In this document: in pieces, positions 10,822 to 19,608 of the stretch
How the letters are laid out: each line of letters starts with the position of its first letter
Numbering within the stretch: position 1 is the stretch's first letter
Source: Massilia sp. CF038
Lineage (GTDB): Bacteria > Pseudomonadota > Gammaproteobacteria > Burkholderiales > Burkholderiaceae_D
DNA: 64,000 nucleotides
Reading direction: 5' to 3'
Assembly: GCF_900129765.1 (NCBI RefSeq)
Contig: NZ_FQWU01000001.1
Span: 1,860,001-1,924,000 of the forward strand
Notes under the pieces: generated by a model
What the model was told of the DNA's origin: nothing
Databases searched by the model: none
Seen by the model: the letters and a program-made list of their open reading frames with translations, nothing else
Made by a program: the position numbers and the translations under genes

Positions 10822-11286
10822 ATGAAGTCTTTTCTTGGAAGCGCGTTGCAAATACTTTTGGTTGGCAACCTATTCGCTTGGGTAGTTCCTGTAGTCCAGT
10901 TTGCCGATAACCACTTCTTCATTGCAGTGACGGGAGAGGTTGTCAGTTCCGAGCGCGTGTATGTAACCCATAGCTCGCCCCAAGTCGGCGATTACCAAGT
11001 AGAGCTGGTGGAAGTGCGCACCGCCTATGTCTATCAAGGCAGCAATTATGTACTGAAAGTCGAAACCAGTTTAGTCGATGGCGTCGAAAAACCCCTCAGG
11101 GAAGTTCATTCTTTTTATTCTAGAGGGCGAAAGATTCTGGTTTGGATTGATCCCAACCGCCCATACGACGCGAAGCTCAGTAGAGTCATCCAAACGCCAG
11201 TTTTGGCATATATATTTTTGCTGCTTTTAATCGTGACGTTTTTCTTCTATGTGAGACTGAAAAGCGATTCATCGTTTCGCTCCTGA
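10822..11286 (+). CDS. Small membrane protein, DUF3592-like
   Basis: A 154-residue protein with a hydrophobic N-terminal helix (about residues 6-27), an extracytoplasmic beta-rich middle segment (about 30-120) and a second membrane helix (about 125-147) followed by a short basic tail. The two-helix layout, the VYPN-like segment LVWIDPNRPYDAKLSR before helix 2 and the GEVVSSERV strand fit DUF3592, but the match is by eye. The ATG is preceded by GGGAA. It stands alone in the A+T-richer patch after guaA. Function unknown. Confidence 0.6.
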   Translation: MKSFLGSALQILLVGNLFAWVVPVVQFADNHFFIAVTGEVVSSERVYVTHSSPQVGDYQVELVEVRTAYVYQGSNYVLKVETSLVDGVEKPLREVHSFYSRGRKILVWIDPNRPYDAKLSRVIQTPVLAYIFLLLLIVTFFFYVRLKSDSSFRS

Positions 11287-11429
11287 CGGTTGCTTCGTTT
11301 CTGGCTGCGAAGGAGAACGTCGGCATGCCGAGCTGCTTGCACCAGGTAGCGCCGCAATTGCCGTGCGAGTGCACCTCGACCACAGCATCGCCACCGCCTG
11401 ATGACAAAGCGACTTGACACAGCAGTCTT

Positions 11430-11452
11430 CATGTAATATCGTAAGTTACATG
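11430..11452. promoter_or_regulatory. Operator-like palindrome overlapping the Rrf2 start codon
   Basis: CATGTAA (11430-11436) and TTACATG (11446-11452) form perfect 7-bp arms around 9 bp, and the last three bases are the ATG of the Rrf2 gene. A consensus TTGACA lies just upstream at 11414-11419, so the palindrome would cover the -10/start region. Autoregulation by the Rrf2 protein is inferred from position and symmetry. Confidence 0.55.
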
Positions 11453-11953
11453 AGACGCGACAGCCGATTATCCGGAGTACTTCACATCCTCTTGCACATT
11501 GCCAGGCGAGAAGGGGCGCCCATGACATCGGAGTTGCTTGCCAAGGCCATGGAGACCAACCCCGTGGTGATTCGGCGCATCATGTCGGGTCTGCGAGACG
11601 CGGGCTACGTCCGTTCCGAAAAAGGTCACGGGGGAGGGTGGACTCTGGCTTGCGATCTCGCCCAATTAACGCTGCGCGATATTTATCTTGCTCTTGGTTC
11701 CCCCGAATTGCTCGCGATGGGCAATCGCACGGAAGCGCCCGGGTGTCTGCTTGAGCAGGCCGTCAATGGCGCCCTCAATTCCAGTTTTATGGCTGCGGAA
11801 GCGCTGCTGCTCGAGCGGTTCGGACAGGTCACTTTAGCCCAGCTTGATCTCGACGTACGGGCGCTTGAAGCTGGTCGCAAGAACCTTTCGTCGTGTCCCG
11901 CCGGCCAGCAGTTGCCATCGCAGCATTCCAAGGAATCCACACATGATGTATGA
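11450..11953 (+). CDS. Rrf2 family transcriptional regulator
   Basis: A 167-residue winged-helix regulator. The N-terminus [20 protein letters not shown] and the recognition region [18 protein letters not shown], followed by the wing [10 protein letters not shown], are typical of Rrf2. The conserved three-cysteine Fe-S cluster set is not complete (single Cys near residue 100 and one near 155), so it is more likely a redox/thiol or non-cluster type. Start at 11450 chosen by family N-terminus; it lies inside a palindrome and has no clear Shine-Dalgarno, so the message may be leaderless or nearly so. The 3' end overlaps the reductase gene by 11 bp. Confidence 0.88.
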   Translation: MRRDSRLSGVLHILLHIARREGAPMTSELLAKAMETNPVVIRRIMSGLRDAGYVRSEKGHGGGWTLACDLAQLTLRDIYLALGSPELLAMGNRTEAPGCLLEQAVNGALNSSFMAAEALLLERFGQVTLAQLDLDVRALEAGRKNLSSCPAGQQLPSQHSKESTHDV

Positions 11954-12860
11954 CGCAATCATTGTTGGCGGTGGGCCGGCAGGCCTGTCCGCAGCGCTCG
12001 CTCTGGGGCGCGCTCGCAAACACGTGTTGCTTCTTGATGGCGGCCCCCGGCGCAACATGGCGGCACTGAAGGTACACAATTTCGTCACGCGGGACGGAGT
12101 GGCGCCGGATGAGTTCAGGCGGATCGGCAGGGAGCAGCTCGCGCATTACCCCAAGGTGGAAGTGCGTGATGCCATTGTCGAATCGATTTCAGGCGTGTGC
12201 GGCGCTTTTCAAGTCGCGCTGGCGGCCGGCCCCGTCAACGCACGACGCATCTTGTTGTGTACTGGCATGGTCGACGAGATGCTTCCGATACCAGGATTTG
12301 CACAGCTCTGGGGACACGCAATTTATCAGTGCCCGTATTGTCACGCCTGGGAATTGCAGGATCGTGCGTGGGGCTATCTTGTGCATCCGGCGCATGCACA
12401 CATGCTGCTGACTTTTGCCTTGCAAGCGCGCGGATGGACGTCGGACCTGACTGTCTATACCAACAACGCCTTCGACCTGCCGGCGGAAACCAGCCGCGTT
12501 CTTGAGGAGGCAGGTATTCGGCTTGAGACGGCAGCGCTTACGCGCGTGGTCGGAACCGGGCATCAGCTGGAATCGATCGAGCTCGCAAGCGGCGAGCGCG
12601 TGGCGTGTGTGGCGCTGTTTGTGCATCCCCCACAGCATCAGACGCGCTTGATCCAGGCACTGGGCCTCGCATTGGATGATCAAGGTTACGTGTCGTTCGA
12701 TCCAATGAAGCGCGAGACATCGGTGCGCGGAATATATGCTGCGGGCGACCTGACGACGCGGATGCAAGGTGCAATTCACGCGGCCGCCGCGGGCGCGCAC
12801 GCTGCTGCGATGCTCAATGCCGAACTGACCTCTGAGATGATTTTGAAGCGGACTGTTTGA
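11943..12860 (+). CDS. Thioredoxin-reductase-like FAD/NAD(P) oxidoreductase
   Basis: A 305-residue two-dinucleotide-domain flavoprotein. The FAD site is [17 protein letters not shown] near the N-terminus; the redox pair is Cys130-Pro-Tyr-Cys133 in QCPYCHAWE; the C-terminal FAD contact is [25 protein letters not shown]-type members differ from classical TrxB (CATC) and often reduce bacilliredoxin-like or unknown partners. It overlaps the Rrf2 gene by 11 bp, so the pair is translationally coupled and the regulator probably controls the reductase. Confidence 0.88.
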   Translation: MMYDAIIVGGGPAGLSAALALGRARKHVLLLDGGPRRNMAALKVHNFVTRDGVAPDEFRRIGREQLAHYPKVEVRDAIVESISGVCGAFQVALAAGPVNARRILLCTGMVDEMLPIPGFAQLWGHAIYQCPYCHAWELQDRAWGYLVHPAHAHMLLTFALQARGWTSDLTVYTNNAFDLPAETSRVLEEAGIRLETAALTRVVGTGHQLESIELASGERVACVALFVHPPQHQTRLIQALGLALDDQGYVSFDPMKRETSVRGIYAAGDLTTRMQGAIHAAAAGAHAAAMLNAELTSEMILKRTV

Positions 12861-12941
12861 CGGGGCGGAAGGCCGGCTCGCGTTTCCAGTGTGGCAGTCC
12901 GGATGTCAGGTGCTGTATGTGTGCCATGCCTAGCTCGAGAA

Positions 12942-13313
12942 TCAATACACCTCGAATCGATCTTCGTATTTGAACTTTAACGGGTCTGGCGTACTTCCAT
13001 CGAAGAGAACCGGAATGGAGATTGCAGACCAATCAGTGGCACAATCTTCCAAATCCGGCACAAACCAACTGACGACATAATGCCACGACGCTCCGTCGCC
13101 CTTTAGCGCGCATGCGTCAAACTTTGGCTCAAAGGGCTGAACTTCCGCAAGCATGCGTTGCACTGCGATCCTTGAGTTGGCAATTGCAATTCGCGGCGAG
13201 AGCGGCGGAAACTCTGCGTGTTCCAACCACTGCGGCGCGCGTTTCAAGCAGGCCGGCGAGATTGAGAATCTATACCCGAAGTCTTCGTTCCAATATGTGT
13301 AATGCGTAATCAT
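12942..13313 (-). CDS. Hypothetical protein, about 123 residues
   Basis: The frame is open from 13403, but the sequence from MITHYTYWNEDFGYRFSISP looks like the natural start (13313); the extra 30 residues upstream are basic and lack pattern. The protein is acidic, aromatic-rich and soluble, with VSWFVPDLEDCATDWSAISI and a C-terminus KYEDRFEVY. I do not recognise a family. Ribosome-binding site weak (AGGA about 12 bp upstream). It is convergent with the reductase operon and sits 93 bp downstream of the esterase gene on the same strand. Confidence 0.5.
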   Translation of the reverse strand: MITHYTYWNEDFGYRFSISPACLKRAPQWLEHAEFPPLSPRIAIANSRIAVQRMLAEVQPFEPKFDACALKGDGASWHYVVSWFVPDLEDCATDWSAISIPVLFDGSTPDPLKFKYEDRFEVY

Positions 13314-13406
13314 GTGTGCGTCGGTCCTGAATAATGTCCTGCGTGGACTGGGAAGGCGTTCAGTGCCCTGTTTCGCCAAGCTGGGGGCGCGGTGATTGTT
13401 CATCGT

Positions 13407-14780
13407 TCAATTGGACTTCGTTGACGAAATTCCGGCAGCATGAAGGATGAACGCTTCGATTAGCATGTCCTGTACCCCCGACGTCTCGTGGCCCTGGTCC
13501 GTCGCCAACACCAGCTCCTTGCGGGCAGTAATCAGATTGTAGGCGGCAAAGGTGGACGTTGGCGGCGTCACCGTGTCGTTATAACCCCAGGTGTAAAAGC
13601 CGGGCGTACGCAGGCGCCGCGCGAAGTTGGCCGTATCGTAGTAAGCGGTCGTGATTAACTTTGCTTCTATCGGTTCGTCCGAGCGCGTCCCATTGGCGCC
13701 GGGTTTGAACAAATGCGGCCAGCCACCGGTGCCGCCGGCCGCGTAGCCGGACACGTCGCTATACGCAGGATAGCTTGCAGCCAGCGCTGTGACGCGTTTG
13801 TCCAGCGCCGCCGTCATGATCGACAATTGCCCGCCTTGGCTGCCACCTGTCACGATTAAATGACGCCGGTCCCATTTTTGATGGCGCGCCAAAAAGTCGG
13901 CAGCGCGCAGCACCCCAAGGTACACGCGGCGGAAGTAATAATGGTTGCGGTCATCAATGCGGAAGCGGCTATAGTCGGCCAGCCCACCGCGGCCCAAATC
14001 TTCGTACACGGCCGGTGGCAGATTGACGGGAATGCCATGGATGCCAACTTGCAGGGTAATCATGCCCTTCGCGGCCAGCGTCAGCGCGCCATTGTAGGGG
14101 CGCACGCCCGCGCCCGGCACCGAAAGCAGGGCGGGGAAAGGGCCGGCGCCACGCGGCACTGCAAGCACACCGTAAAAGTGGCTGGGCCCGGCATAGTTAC
14201 CGACATTTTGGAAGCGCAGATAGGACACCTCGATCGCAGCGCTGGATAATTCTGGCGCCGGTGTTAATTCCCATGCTGGCGCGATCTTATCAAGGGCGGC
14301 GCGCTGCTGATCCCAGAAGGCATCGAAGTCGGCCGGGTCTCGCTGGCTGGCCGCAATCTGCTGCGGTGCGAATCCCAGCGTGGCGCTGCTGATCAGGCTC
14401 TTTCCGTCAATCTCGACCCGTGCAATGCACCGCACAAAGCCAGCGTGCGCTTGCGCAGGCACGGCAATGTCCGCGCCTTGTTCCGGGACGATCATTTCGC
14501 GCTCCGGTCCTTCGCGCATGTCCGGTCCCAACCTATAGCGCAGCTTGAAGCCCTCGGCAGGGTAGGGGCTGCGCGCCAACCGGACGCGCATCGTGGCCGG
14601 CGTATTCAGCGGGTACGTCCAGTCATTGCGATCGGGTACGAGTGTAAGCGGGTTTTCGGGCAGAGCCGCGCCGACAGGCAAAAAGCGAAGGGGCGCCGCT
14701 GCTGCGGAAGCGTTTTCCTTCGCATGGGAAAAAGGCGCGCTGACAATCAGAATGAGTAGGAGAGGAAGAATCTTGTTCAC
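13407..14780 (-). CDS. Secreted acetyl-xylan-esterase-like (AXE1) alpha/beta hydrolase
   Basis: A 457-residue protein from a GTG start that gives a signal peptide (VNKILPLLLILIVSAPFSHA). Upstream in-frame starts would bury the signal. A beta-rich N-terminal domain (about residues 25-150) precedes an AXE1/cephalosporin-deacetylase-type hydrolase domain. The nucleophile is Ser314 in TGGSQGGQLS, the acid probably Asp in GYNDTVTPP, and the base His in DQGHETSG. The family removes acetyl groups from xylan or related sugars; natural substrate unknown. Likely periplasmic or extracellular. Confidence 0.85.
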   Translation of the reverse strand: MNKILPLLLILIVSAPFSHAKENASAAAAPLRFLPVGAALPENPLTLVPDRNDWTYPLNTPATMRVRLARSPYPAEGFKLRYRLGPDMREGPEREMIVPEQGADIAVPAQAHAGFVRCIARVEIDGKSLISSATLGFAPQQIAASQRDPADFDAFWDQQRAALDKIAPAWELTPAPELSSAAIEVSYLRFQNVGNYAGPSHFYGVLAVPRGAGPFPALLSVPGAGVRPYNGALTLAAKGMITLQVGIHGIPVNLPPAVYEDLGRGGLADYSRFRIDDRNHYYFRRVYLGVLRAADFLARHQKWDRRHLIVTGGSQGGQLSIMTAALDKRVTALAASYPAYSDVSGYAAGGTGGWPHLFKPGANGTRSDEPIEAKLITTAYYDTANFARRLRTPGFYTWGYNDTVTPPTSTFAAYNLITARKELVLATDQGHETSGVQDMLIEAFILHAAGISSTKSN

Positions 14781-15134
14781 GCTTGCTCGCTGGTGGATTG
14801 GGGGAGGCAAGACTGACCGACCTGAGTAGTGACCCAACATGGTACCCCACTTCCTTTTGAAAGGCGGGCTGGGGTCAGAAATCATTACAAAGTACGCAAC
14901 CACAAGCGTGGTGATACACACCGTGCCGTGCACATGGTTTGAATTCCTCGGGCTCAGCCCCCAACTGCCAACGCCATTCAGACACTGGCAAAATATCCTC
15001 CGCCAGTATCCTGAGGAAGCCGCCGGCCGGGAACGAACCGGTCCTGTCAAGCGCGTCAATTGCAGCGAACAGGAATGCGAGACTGATCGTGTCATGCGCG
15101 GGCACAGTTCCTGCGCATCGCATTGCCGGTCCGG
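14781..15134. other. 354-bp intergenic region, no gene supported
   Basis: It lies between the divergent esterase and membrane-protein genes. Short frames here have no recognisable products or ribosome-binding sites. The segment CTGGGGTCAG near 14870 resembles short repeats seen between genes in this bacterial group, but no second copy was found in the window. It presumably holds both promoters. Confidence 0.4.
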
Positions 15135-15701
15135 ATGGAAGAAAGCCTGAAATCCGCGAGTAGGTTAAGATTTGCGCTTGCCTTACGGGTGCCATTCGCA
15201 GGAGTATCGAAAATTTTACAATCGTTCGTCATCGCCGCCGTGCGCAAGCCAAGGCTGACTATTGCTCTCGTATTACTGTTCATGGTCGCCCTGGCCAGTA
15301 CCATGACTTATGCTGGTTTTCTGGTGGTCGGGGTAGTTGCTGAACATCTCGGCACTGGTCGCGCTTTGGCAGGACTGCTGTTGGGCATTATATTTGCACG
15401 AATTCCGCGCATCAGCAAAGGCAAGCTGCAGACGGTGGGGCTGTTGCCCAAGCCTGCGCGTCTGCCAATCATGGTGGGCTTGCTGACCCTCTGCCTGGTG
15501 ACGTTCCTGTCACGCGGTGACTACGTGGCGGTGGTCTTTGCCGGCATTGCGATGGCCTTTATTCTCACCTTTCCGTGGATTAAGCGCGCTGTATCCGGTC
15601 GAGTGTTATCGTCCATTTTCCGACCCGCCACGAATGCGCATCGTCCCCAACAGGCTGACGACACAGTGATTGACGTTGAGTTCCGGGAAAAGAAGGATTA
15701 A
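15135..15701 (+). CDS. Hypothetical membrane protein
   Basis: About 188 residues with an N-terminal basic segment, then hydrophobic stretches near residues 40-80 (LTIALVLLFMVALASTMTYA and the following GFLVVGVVAEHL) and two more near 115-155 (LPIMVGLLTLCLVTFL and YVAVVFAGIAMAFILTF). It ends in a charged cytoplasmic tail (DDTVIDVEFREKKD). The ATG at 15135 is followed by MEESLKSASR; a TTG 12 bp upstream is an alternative. I do not recognise the family. Confidence 0.6.
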   Translation: MEESLKSASRLRFALALRVPFAGVSKILQSFVIAAVRKPRLTIALVLLFMVALASTMTYAGFLVVGVVAEHLGTGRALAGLLLGIIFARIPRISKGKLQTVGLLPKPARLPIMVGLLTLCLVTFLSRGDYVAVVFAGIAMAFILTFPWIKRAVSGRVLSSIFRPATNAHRPQQADDTVIDVEFREKKD

Positions 15702-15791
15702 AAAACGCAAGGTCCCCGGCGCCTGCGCCTGCAATGGCCGGGCGCGGTCCCCTGACTGCGATGCCCAGCCTGCGTTGACGCGCCGCAGCGA

Positions 15792-17567
15792 TTACTGCGG
15801 CTTGGACGGCACGAACTCATCCATTACCGCCTTGCGCAACAGCCCTGGCGGTACCAGGCCCTGCGCCAGCACGAAGTCGTTGAACTTCTGACGGTTGAAT
15901 CGGCCACCCATCGCCACCTCGGCCGCCTGGCGTGTTTCCATCAGGCGCTGGTAACCATAGAAGTAGGCGGTGGCCTGGCCCGGCGCGCGGAACGTATAGC
16001 GCTGCACCTCTTGTGTCGCCATGCCCTCGGACAGGCCGACCTCCTGCATCAGGAAGGTCTTCACACCCTCGGGCGTGATCTCACCCAGGTTGACCATCGG
16101 ATCGAGGAAGGCGCGCGCGGCGCGCATGCCCCGTGCCTGCAGTGCGAACAGCTGGCCGTCGAGCGGCTCGTAAGGCTGCATTTCCGCTTCGGCATACAGG
16201 GCCCAGCCTTCGACGTTGACGCTGTTGAAGGCAAACACCGCGCGCGCCGTCGACACCCCGGTCTCGATCATTTTTGCAAATTGCATCTCATGGCCCGGGC
16301 GCGCCTCGTGCGCCGTGATCGACCAGGTGCCCGCCTGGTGGGTGAAATCGTCGAACACCAGTTGCTTGCCCGCTGCGTCGGGCGGCATGCCGGTGGTCAG
16401 TACGAATTCACCGTACTCGCCGGTATTGCCGATCAGGCGCGGAGGACTCATGTGCGGCGCCGGCTGCGCTGCATTCTCGGCCATCGTCGCCAGACGGATC
16501 ACAGCGCGCCGCTCGGGCAGGGTGACCACGTTTTGCTCACGCGCTGCCTTTTCCAGCGCAGCCAGGCGCTCGGCATACAGCGGCATCACCTGCTCGGTGG
16601 GGATCTGCTGCTTTTTCAGTTCGAGCATGACGGCGCGGTAGTCGGCATTGTTAAAGCCGCGCTCTTTTGCCACCAGGTTGGCCGTGATCTGCATCTGGTT
16701 GCGGATTTCCGCGAACGAGGTGAGTGACTTCGCGATCAGTTCCTGCGGACTGATGTCGACGCCGAAATTTTTCAGGTTGTCGGCATAGACTTCCGGCGGC
16801 AGTCGATGATCAGCGCGGGCGCGCGGCAGGATCTCTGCCTTCACGCGCGCGTTGTAGGCCGTCAGCTGCTTTTCCAGCGCATCGAAACGTGGCTCCCAGC
16901 CTTTCAATGCACTCTTGGCCAGCAGCTCGCGCATGCCCTTGAGCAAAGTGGGGAAGTCGTTGATCGACTGTTCGACCTGACCTTTGTACGGTCCGAGCAG
17001 TTTCGGGTTCGCTTTCAGGCGTTCCTGCAGGCGTTCGTGGGCCAGTTCAGTCATTGGCCGATATCCTTTCACCAGCCCCGCATACTTGTCCAGGCGTGAC
17101 AGCAAGCTTTGCTGGCGCGCGACCGGGATGCGCGGGTCGAGCGTCGAGCGTACGACGCCGAACATCATCCGGGTCAGGTCCTGGTAGGGCATGAAGTACT
17201 TGCGCTGCAGGGCCGCCGTCTTGAGCTGGTCCTGGGCCTTGTCGATCAGGATCTGCAGGTCTTGCCTGACCTTGTTGTCGGTCTCGCCGGCCAAGCGCTT
17301 TTGCAGTTGCACGATGGCTGCGCGCAGGTCACGGTTGGATGCTTCGAACTGGTCGCGCGACAGGTCGACGATCTGCTCGTCGTAGCCCTCGACGCCGAGC
17401 GTGCTGGCGCTCTCGGGAGAGTACTTTGCGAGGACGTGCAGCAAGACCTTGGCATTGGTATTGCTCTTCGTGACCCATGCTGGTTCGGCGGCCGAGGCGG
17501 GCAGGGACAGGGCAGCGACGAGCATGCCGAGCAGGGCGGTTTTGGCAAAGGGAAGCTTGGTCAGCAT
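15792..17567 (-). CDS. Secreted DUF885 family protein (putative metallo-hydrolase)
   Basis: A 591-residue protein with a signal peptide (MLTKLPFAKTALLGMLVAAL, cleavage near ASA-AEP). DUF885 members are largely helical and carry a zinc-peptidase-like motif, here TAHEARPGHEMQF, with a downstream Glu (VEGWALYAEAEM) as likely third ligand. The sequence fits full length. GAGGAAT lies just before the ATG. Predicted periplasmic peptidase; substrate unknown. It stands alone, convergent with the membrane-protein gene and in tandem behind the LysR gene. Confidence 0.88.
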   Translation of the reverse strand: MLTKLPFAKTALLGMLVAALSLPASAAEPAWVTKSNTNAKVLLHVLAKYSPESASTLGVEGYDEQIVDLSRDQFEASNRDLRAAIVQLQKRLAGETDNKVRQDLQILIDKAQDQLKTAALQRKYFMPYQDLTRMMFGVVRSTLDPRIPVARQQSLLSRLDKYAGLVKGYRPMTELAHERLQERLKANPKLLGPYKGQVEQSINDFPTLLKGMRELLAKSALKGWEPRFDALEKQLTAYNARVKAEILPRARADHRLPPEVYADNLKNFGVDISPQELIAKSLTSFAEIRNQMQITANLVAKERGFNNADYRAVMLELKKQQIPTEQVMPLYAERLAALEKAAREQNVVTLPERRAVIRLATMAENAAQPAPHMSPPRLIGNTGEYGEFVLTTGMPPDAAGKQLVFDDFTHQAGTWSITAHEARPGHEMQFAKMIETGVSTARAVFAFNSVNVEGWALYAEAEMQPYEPLDGQLFALQARGMRAARAFLDPMVNLGEITPEGVKTFLMQEVGLSEGMATQEVQRYTFRAPGQATAYFYGYQRLMETRQAAEVAMGGRFNRQKFNDFVLAQGLVPPGLLRKAVMDEFVPSKPQ

Positions 17568-17717
17568 GCGATTCCTCGTGAAAAAGTATGTTGTATGGAC
17601 TGAAGCTATGGCGACAGCCGCCGCAGGGCACCATTATGCCGCGACTTGCCCCCAGACGGACGCGATCGCGAATACGCGGCGACCAAGCCGGCAATGTGGC
17701 AATCCGGCCAGGAGGAC

Positions 17718-18644
17718 TCAGGCCGGCGGCGTCGGCCCTGTTGTCGCTGCGGCATTGGTGCGCGCGCGCAGTTCCTCCAGCAGCCAGCGTCCAGCCGGGC
17801 CCAGGGGCCGCTCGCGCAGGTGCGCGGCATGAATCGGCAAGCCCTCGCGCGGCGACGCATCGTCCGCGAAGGTCAGTTCGACCAAATGCCCGCTTGCAAT
17901 GTGCTCGAGCACCAGGTGCTCAGGCATTCGGCACCAGCCGAATCCGGCAAGCAGAAAGTCAAGGCGCCGTCCAAGGTCGACGAAGCGCCAAAGCCGCGAA
18001 CCGACAATGCCGAAGTTCCCGGCGTCCGGTGCAACCGGATCGGACAGCACCAACTGGATGTAGGGCTCAAGCGCGTCGCGCGTGAGGGGACCGATGATGG
18101 CTGCCAGCGGATGCGTCGCCGCCACGACCGGCACCATGCGCACTCGAAACAGGGCAGTGGCGTCCAGATCGGCAGGCACCGATGGCAGCAGCACGCAAAC
18201 GCCCAGCGCGGCAGTGCCGGCCCGCAAGCGCCGCAGGGAGCCGCCCAGTCCCTCGGTCGAGAAGCTCAGTTGCAGGTTGGGGAAACGTGTGCCGAGCGCG
18301 CGCAGGCTGTCGGCCAACGGTGCGCTGGGCACCAGGGGATCGATGGCAATGACGAGCTCAGGCTCGATGCCGGCGCGCATGTCCGCCGCCGCCGCGGCAA
18401 AGCGCTCAGCGCTGGCCAGCACCAGGCGCGCCTGGCCCAGCAGCACCCTGCCGGCCTGCGTCAGACGCGGACGGTGGCCGCCGCGCTCGAACAAGCGCAC
18501 ACCCTGCAGTTCCTCGAGCGTAAAGATGGCCTGGCTGATCGCCGACTGCACGCGCCCGAGTCGACGGGCAGCGGCGGAAAAGCTGCCGGTGTCATCGATG
18601 GCCACCAGGATGCGCAATTGGTCCAATGTGAAGTTGCCGATCAT
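17718..18644 (-). CDS. LysR family transcriptional regulator
   Basis: A 308-residue LysR protein. Winged helix-turn-helix in the first 60 residues (FTLDQLRILVAIDDTGSFSA, then RLGRVQSAISQAI), followed by a substrate-binding effector domain. The start at 18644 has AGAGGA ten bases upstream; the longer frame adds 14 residues out of family. It is divergent from the azoreductase gene and a palindrome lies between them, so it is the probable regulator of that gene. Confidence 0.93.
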   Translation of the reverse strand: MIGNFTLDQLRILVAIDDTGSFSAAARRLGRVQSAISQAIFTLEELQGVRLFERGGHRPRLTQAGRVLLGQARLVLASAERFAAAAADMRAGIEPELVIAIDPLVPSAPLADSLRALGTRFPNLQLSFSTEGLGGSLRRLRAGTAALGVCVLLPSVPADLDATALFRVRMVPVVAATHPLAAIIGPLTRDALEPYIQLVLSDPVAPDAGNFGIVGSRLWRFVDLGRRLDFLLAGFGWCRMPEHLVLEHIASGHLVELTFADDASPREGLPIHAAHLRERPLGPAGRWLLEELRARTNAAATTGPTPPA

Positions 18645-18664
18645 GCCGTCCTCTGTTCGATCAT

Positions 18665-18691
18665 AAATAACGATAGAATCTATCATTATTT
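18665..18691. promoter_or_regulatory. Near-perfect palindrome between lysR and azoreductase genes (LysR operator)
   Basis: AAATAACGATAG (18665-18676) and CTATCATTATTT (18680-18691) are 12-bp arms matching at 11 of 12 positions around AAT. It sits 20 bp from the LysR start and is A+T-rich against a G+C-rich background, fitting a LysR-type operator and divergent promoter. Confidence 0.65.
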
Positions 18692-18800
18692 AATCACTTC
18701 CGCTGATGGTTCTCCAAGGGCATAGTGTGCCTGCCAGGCCGGGGTTACGCGGCCGATTGTCGGCTTCGGCCCTGGCCTGTATTCGGTAGAGCACAAGACC

Positions 18801-19415
18801 ATGACCAAGCTTCTCGTAATTGAAACCAGCCCGCGCGGCGAGCGCTCGGTGTCGCGCGCCATGACCAGCCGCTTCATCTCAACCTGGCAGGTGGCACACC
18901 CTCACGGCACTGTCATGCGGCGCGACCTGGCCGATGCGCCCCCGGGCTTCATCGACGCCGAATGGCTGCAGGCGTATTTCACCCCGCAGCCACAGCAGAC
19001 AGCCGAAATGCGGGAAACTCTGCGCCTGTCGGACGCGCTCGTGGCGGAACTGCTGGATGCCGATCACCTGGTGATTGCCACCCCTGTCTACAACTACAAT
19101 GTGCCGGCCGCGCTGAAATCCTGGGTCGACCATATTGTCCGAAAGGGCATCACGCTTGGCTTTGACGGCGCGCCGCTGGTGCACGGGAAGCGTGCCACGC
19201 TCCTGATTGCATCAGGGGCAAGCTATGGCGCAGACTCGCCGATCCGTGAGCGCGATATCGCCACGCGCTGGTTACAGCTGGTGTTGGGGATCATTGGCAT
19301 AGCCGATGTCAGCGTGGTGGCCGGCGGCGGCGCCAAGGCGGTCGATCTGGGTGCGATGACGATGGCGGCGTTTGTCGACGCGCATGAGGCAGATGTCGTG
19401 AAGGCAGCGCAGTAG
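18801..19415 (+). CDS. FMN-dependent NADH-azoreductase / quinone reductase
   Basis: A 204-residue flavodoxin-like NAD(P)H oxidoreductase of the AzoR family. Visible FMN-binding elements are [20 protein letters not shown] at the N-terminus (phosphate loop) and [20 protein letters not shown] in the middle, followed by [10 protein letters not shown]. Family members reduce quinones and azo compounds using NADH. Divergent from the LysR gene with a shared operator, a common arrangement for inducible detoxification. Confidence 0.93.
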   Translation: MTKLLVIETSPRGERSVSRAMTSRFISTWQVAHPHGTVMRRDLADAPPGFIDAEWLQAYFTPQPQQTAEMRETLRLSDALVAELLDADHLVIATPVYNYNVPAALKSWVDHIVRKGITLGFDGAPLVHGKRATLLIASGASYGADSPIRERDIATRWLQLVLGIIGIADVSVVAGGGAKAVDLGAMTMAAFVDAHEADVVKAAQ

Positions 19416-19608
19416 AGGCGTTTCCGCAGGTTTTGCAGCGGCCGCCTCGGTTGGCTGCACGTGGAATCCGTATCCGATCCGTACATCAAGGCAGGCTATC
19501 GTGTCTGCTTGCTCGCCACACGGGCGGCAACGGCCGCGGGATGTGCTCCGCTGAGGTGGGCGTCATGATCGCGGCATGCAATCGCTACTGAGCCCGAGGA
19601 ACCCGATA

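Noticed and set aside
11247-11528. Possible transposase fragment on the minus strand
   Set aside because: The fragment is short, has no terminal repeats, and the resemblance was too weak to support a mobile element.
17646-18725. 359-codon plus-strand frame
   Set aside because: Antisense to the LysR gene; Arg/Gln/His-rich shadow composition.
19413-19447. Hairpin after the azoreductase gene as a terminator
   Set aside because: GAGGCG and CGCCTC can pair around an inner stem, but there is no T-run.
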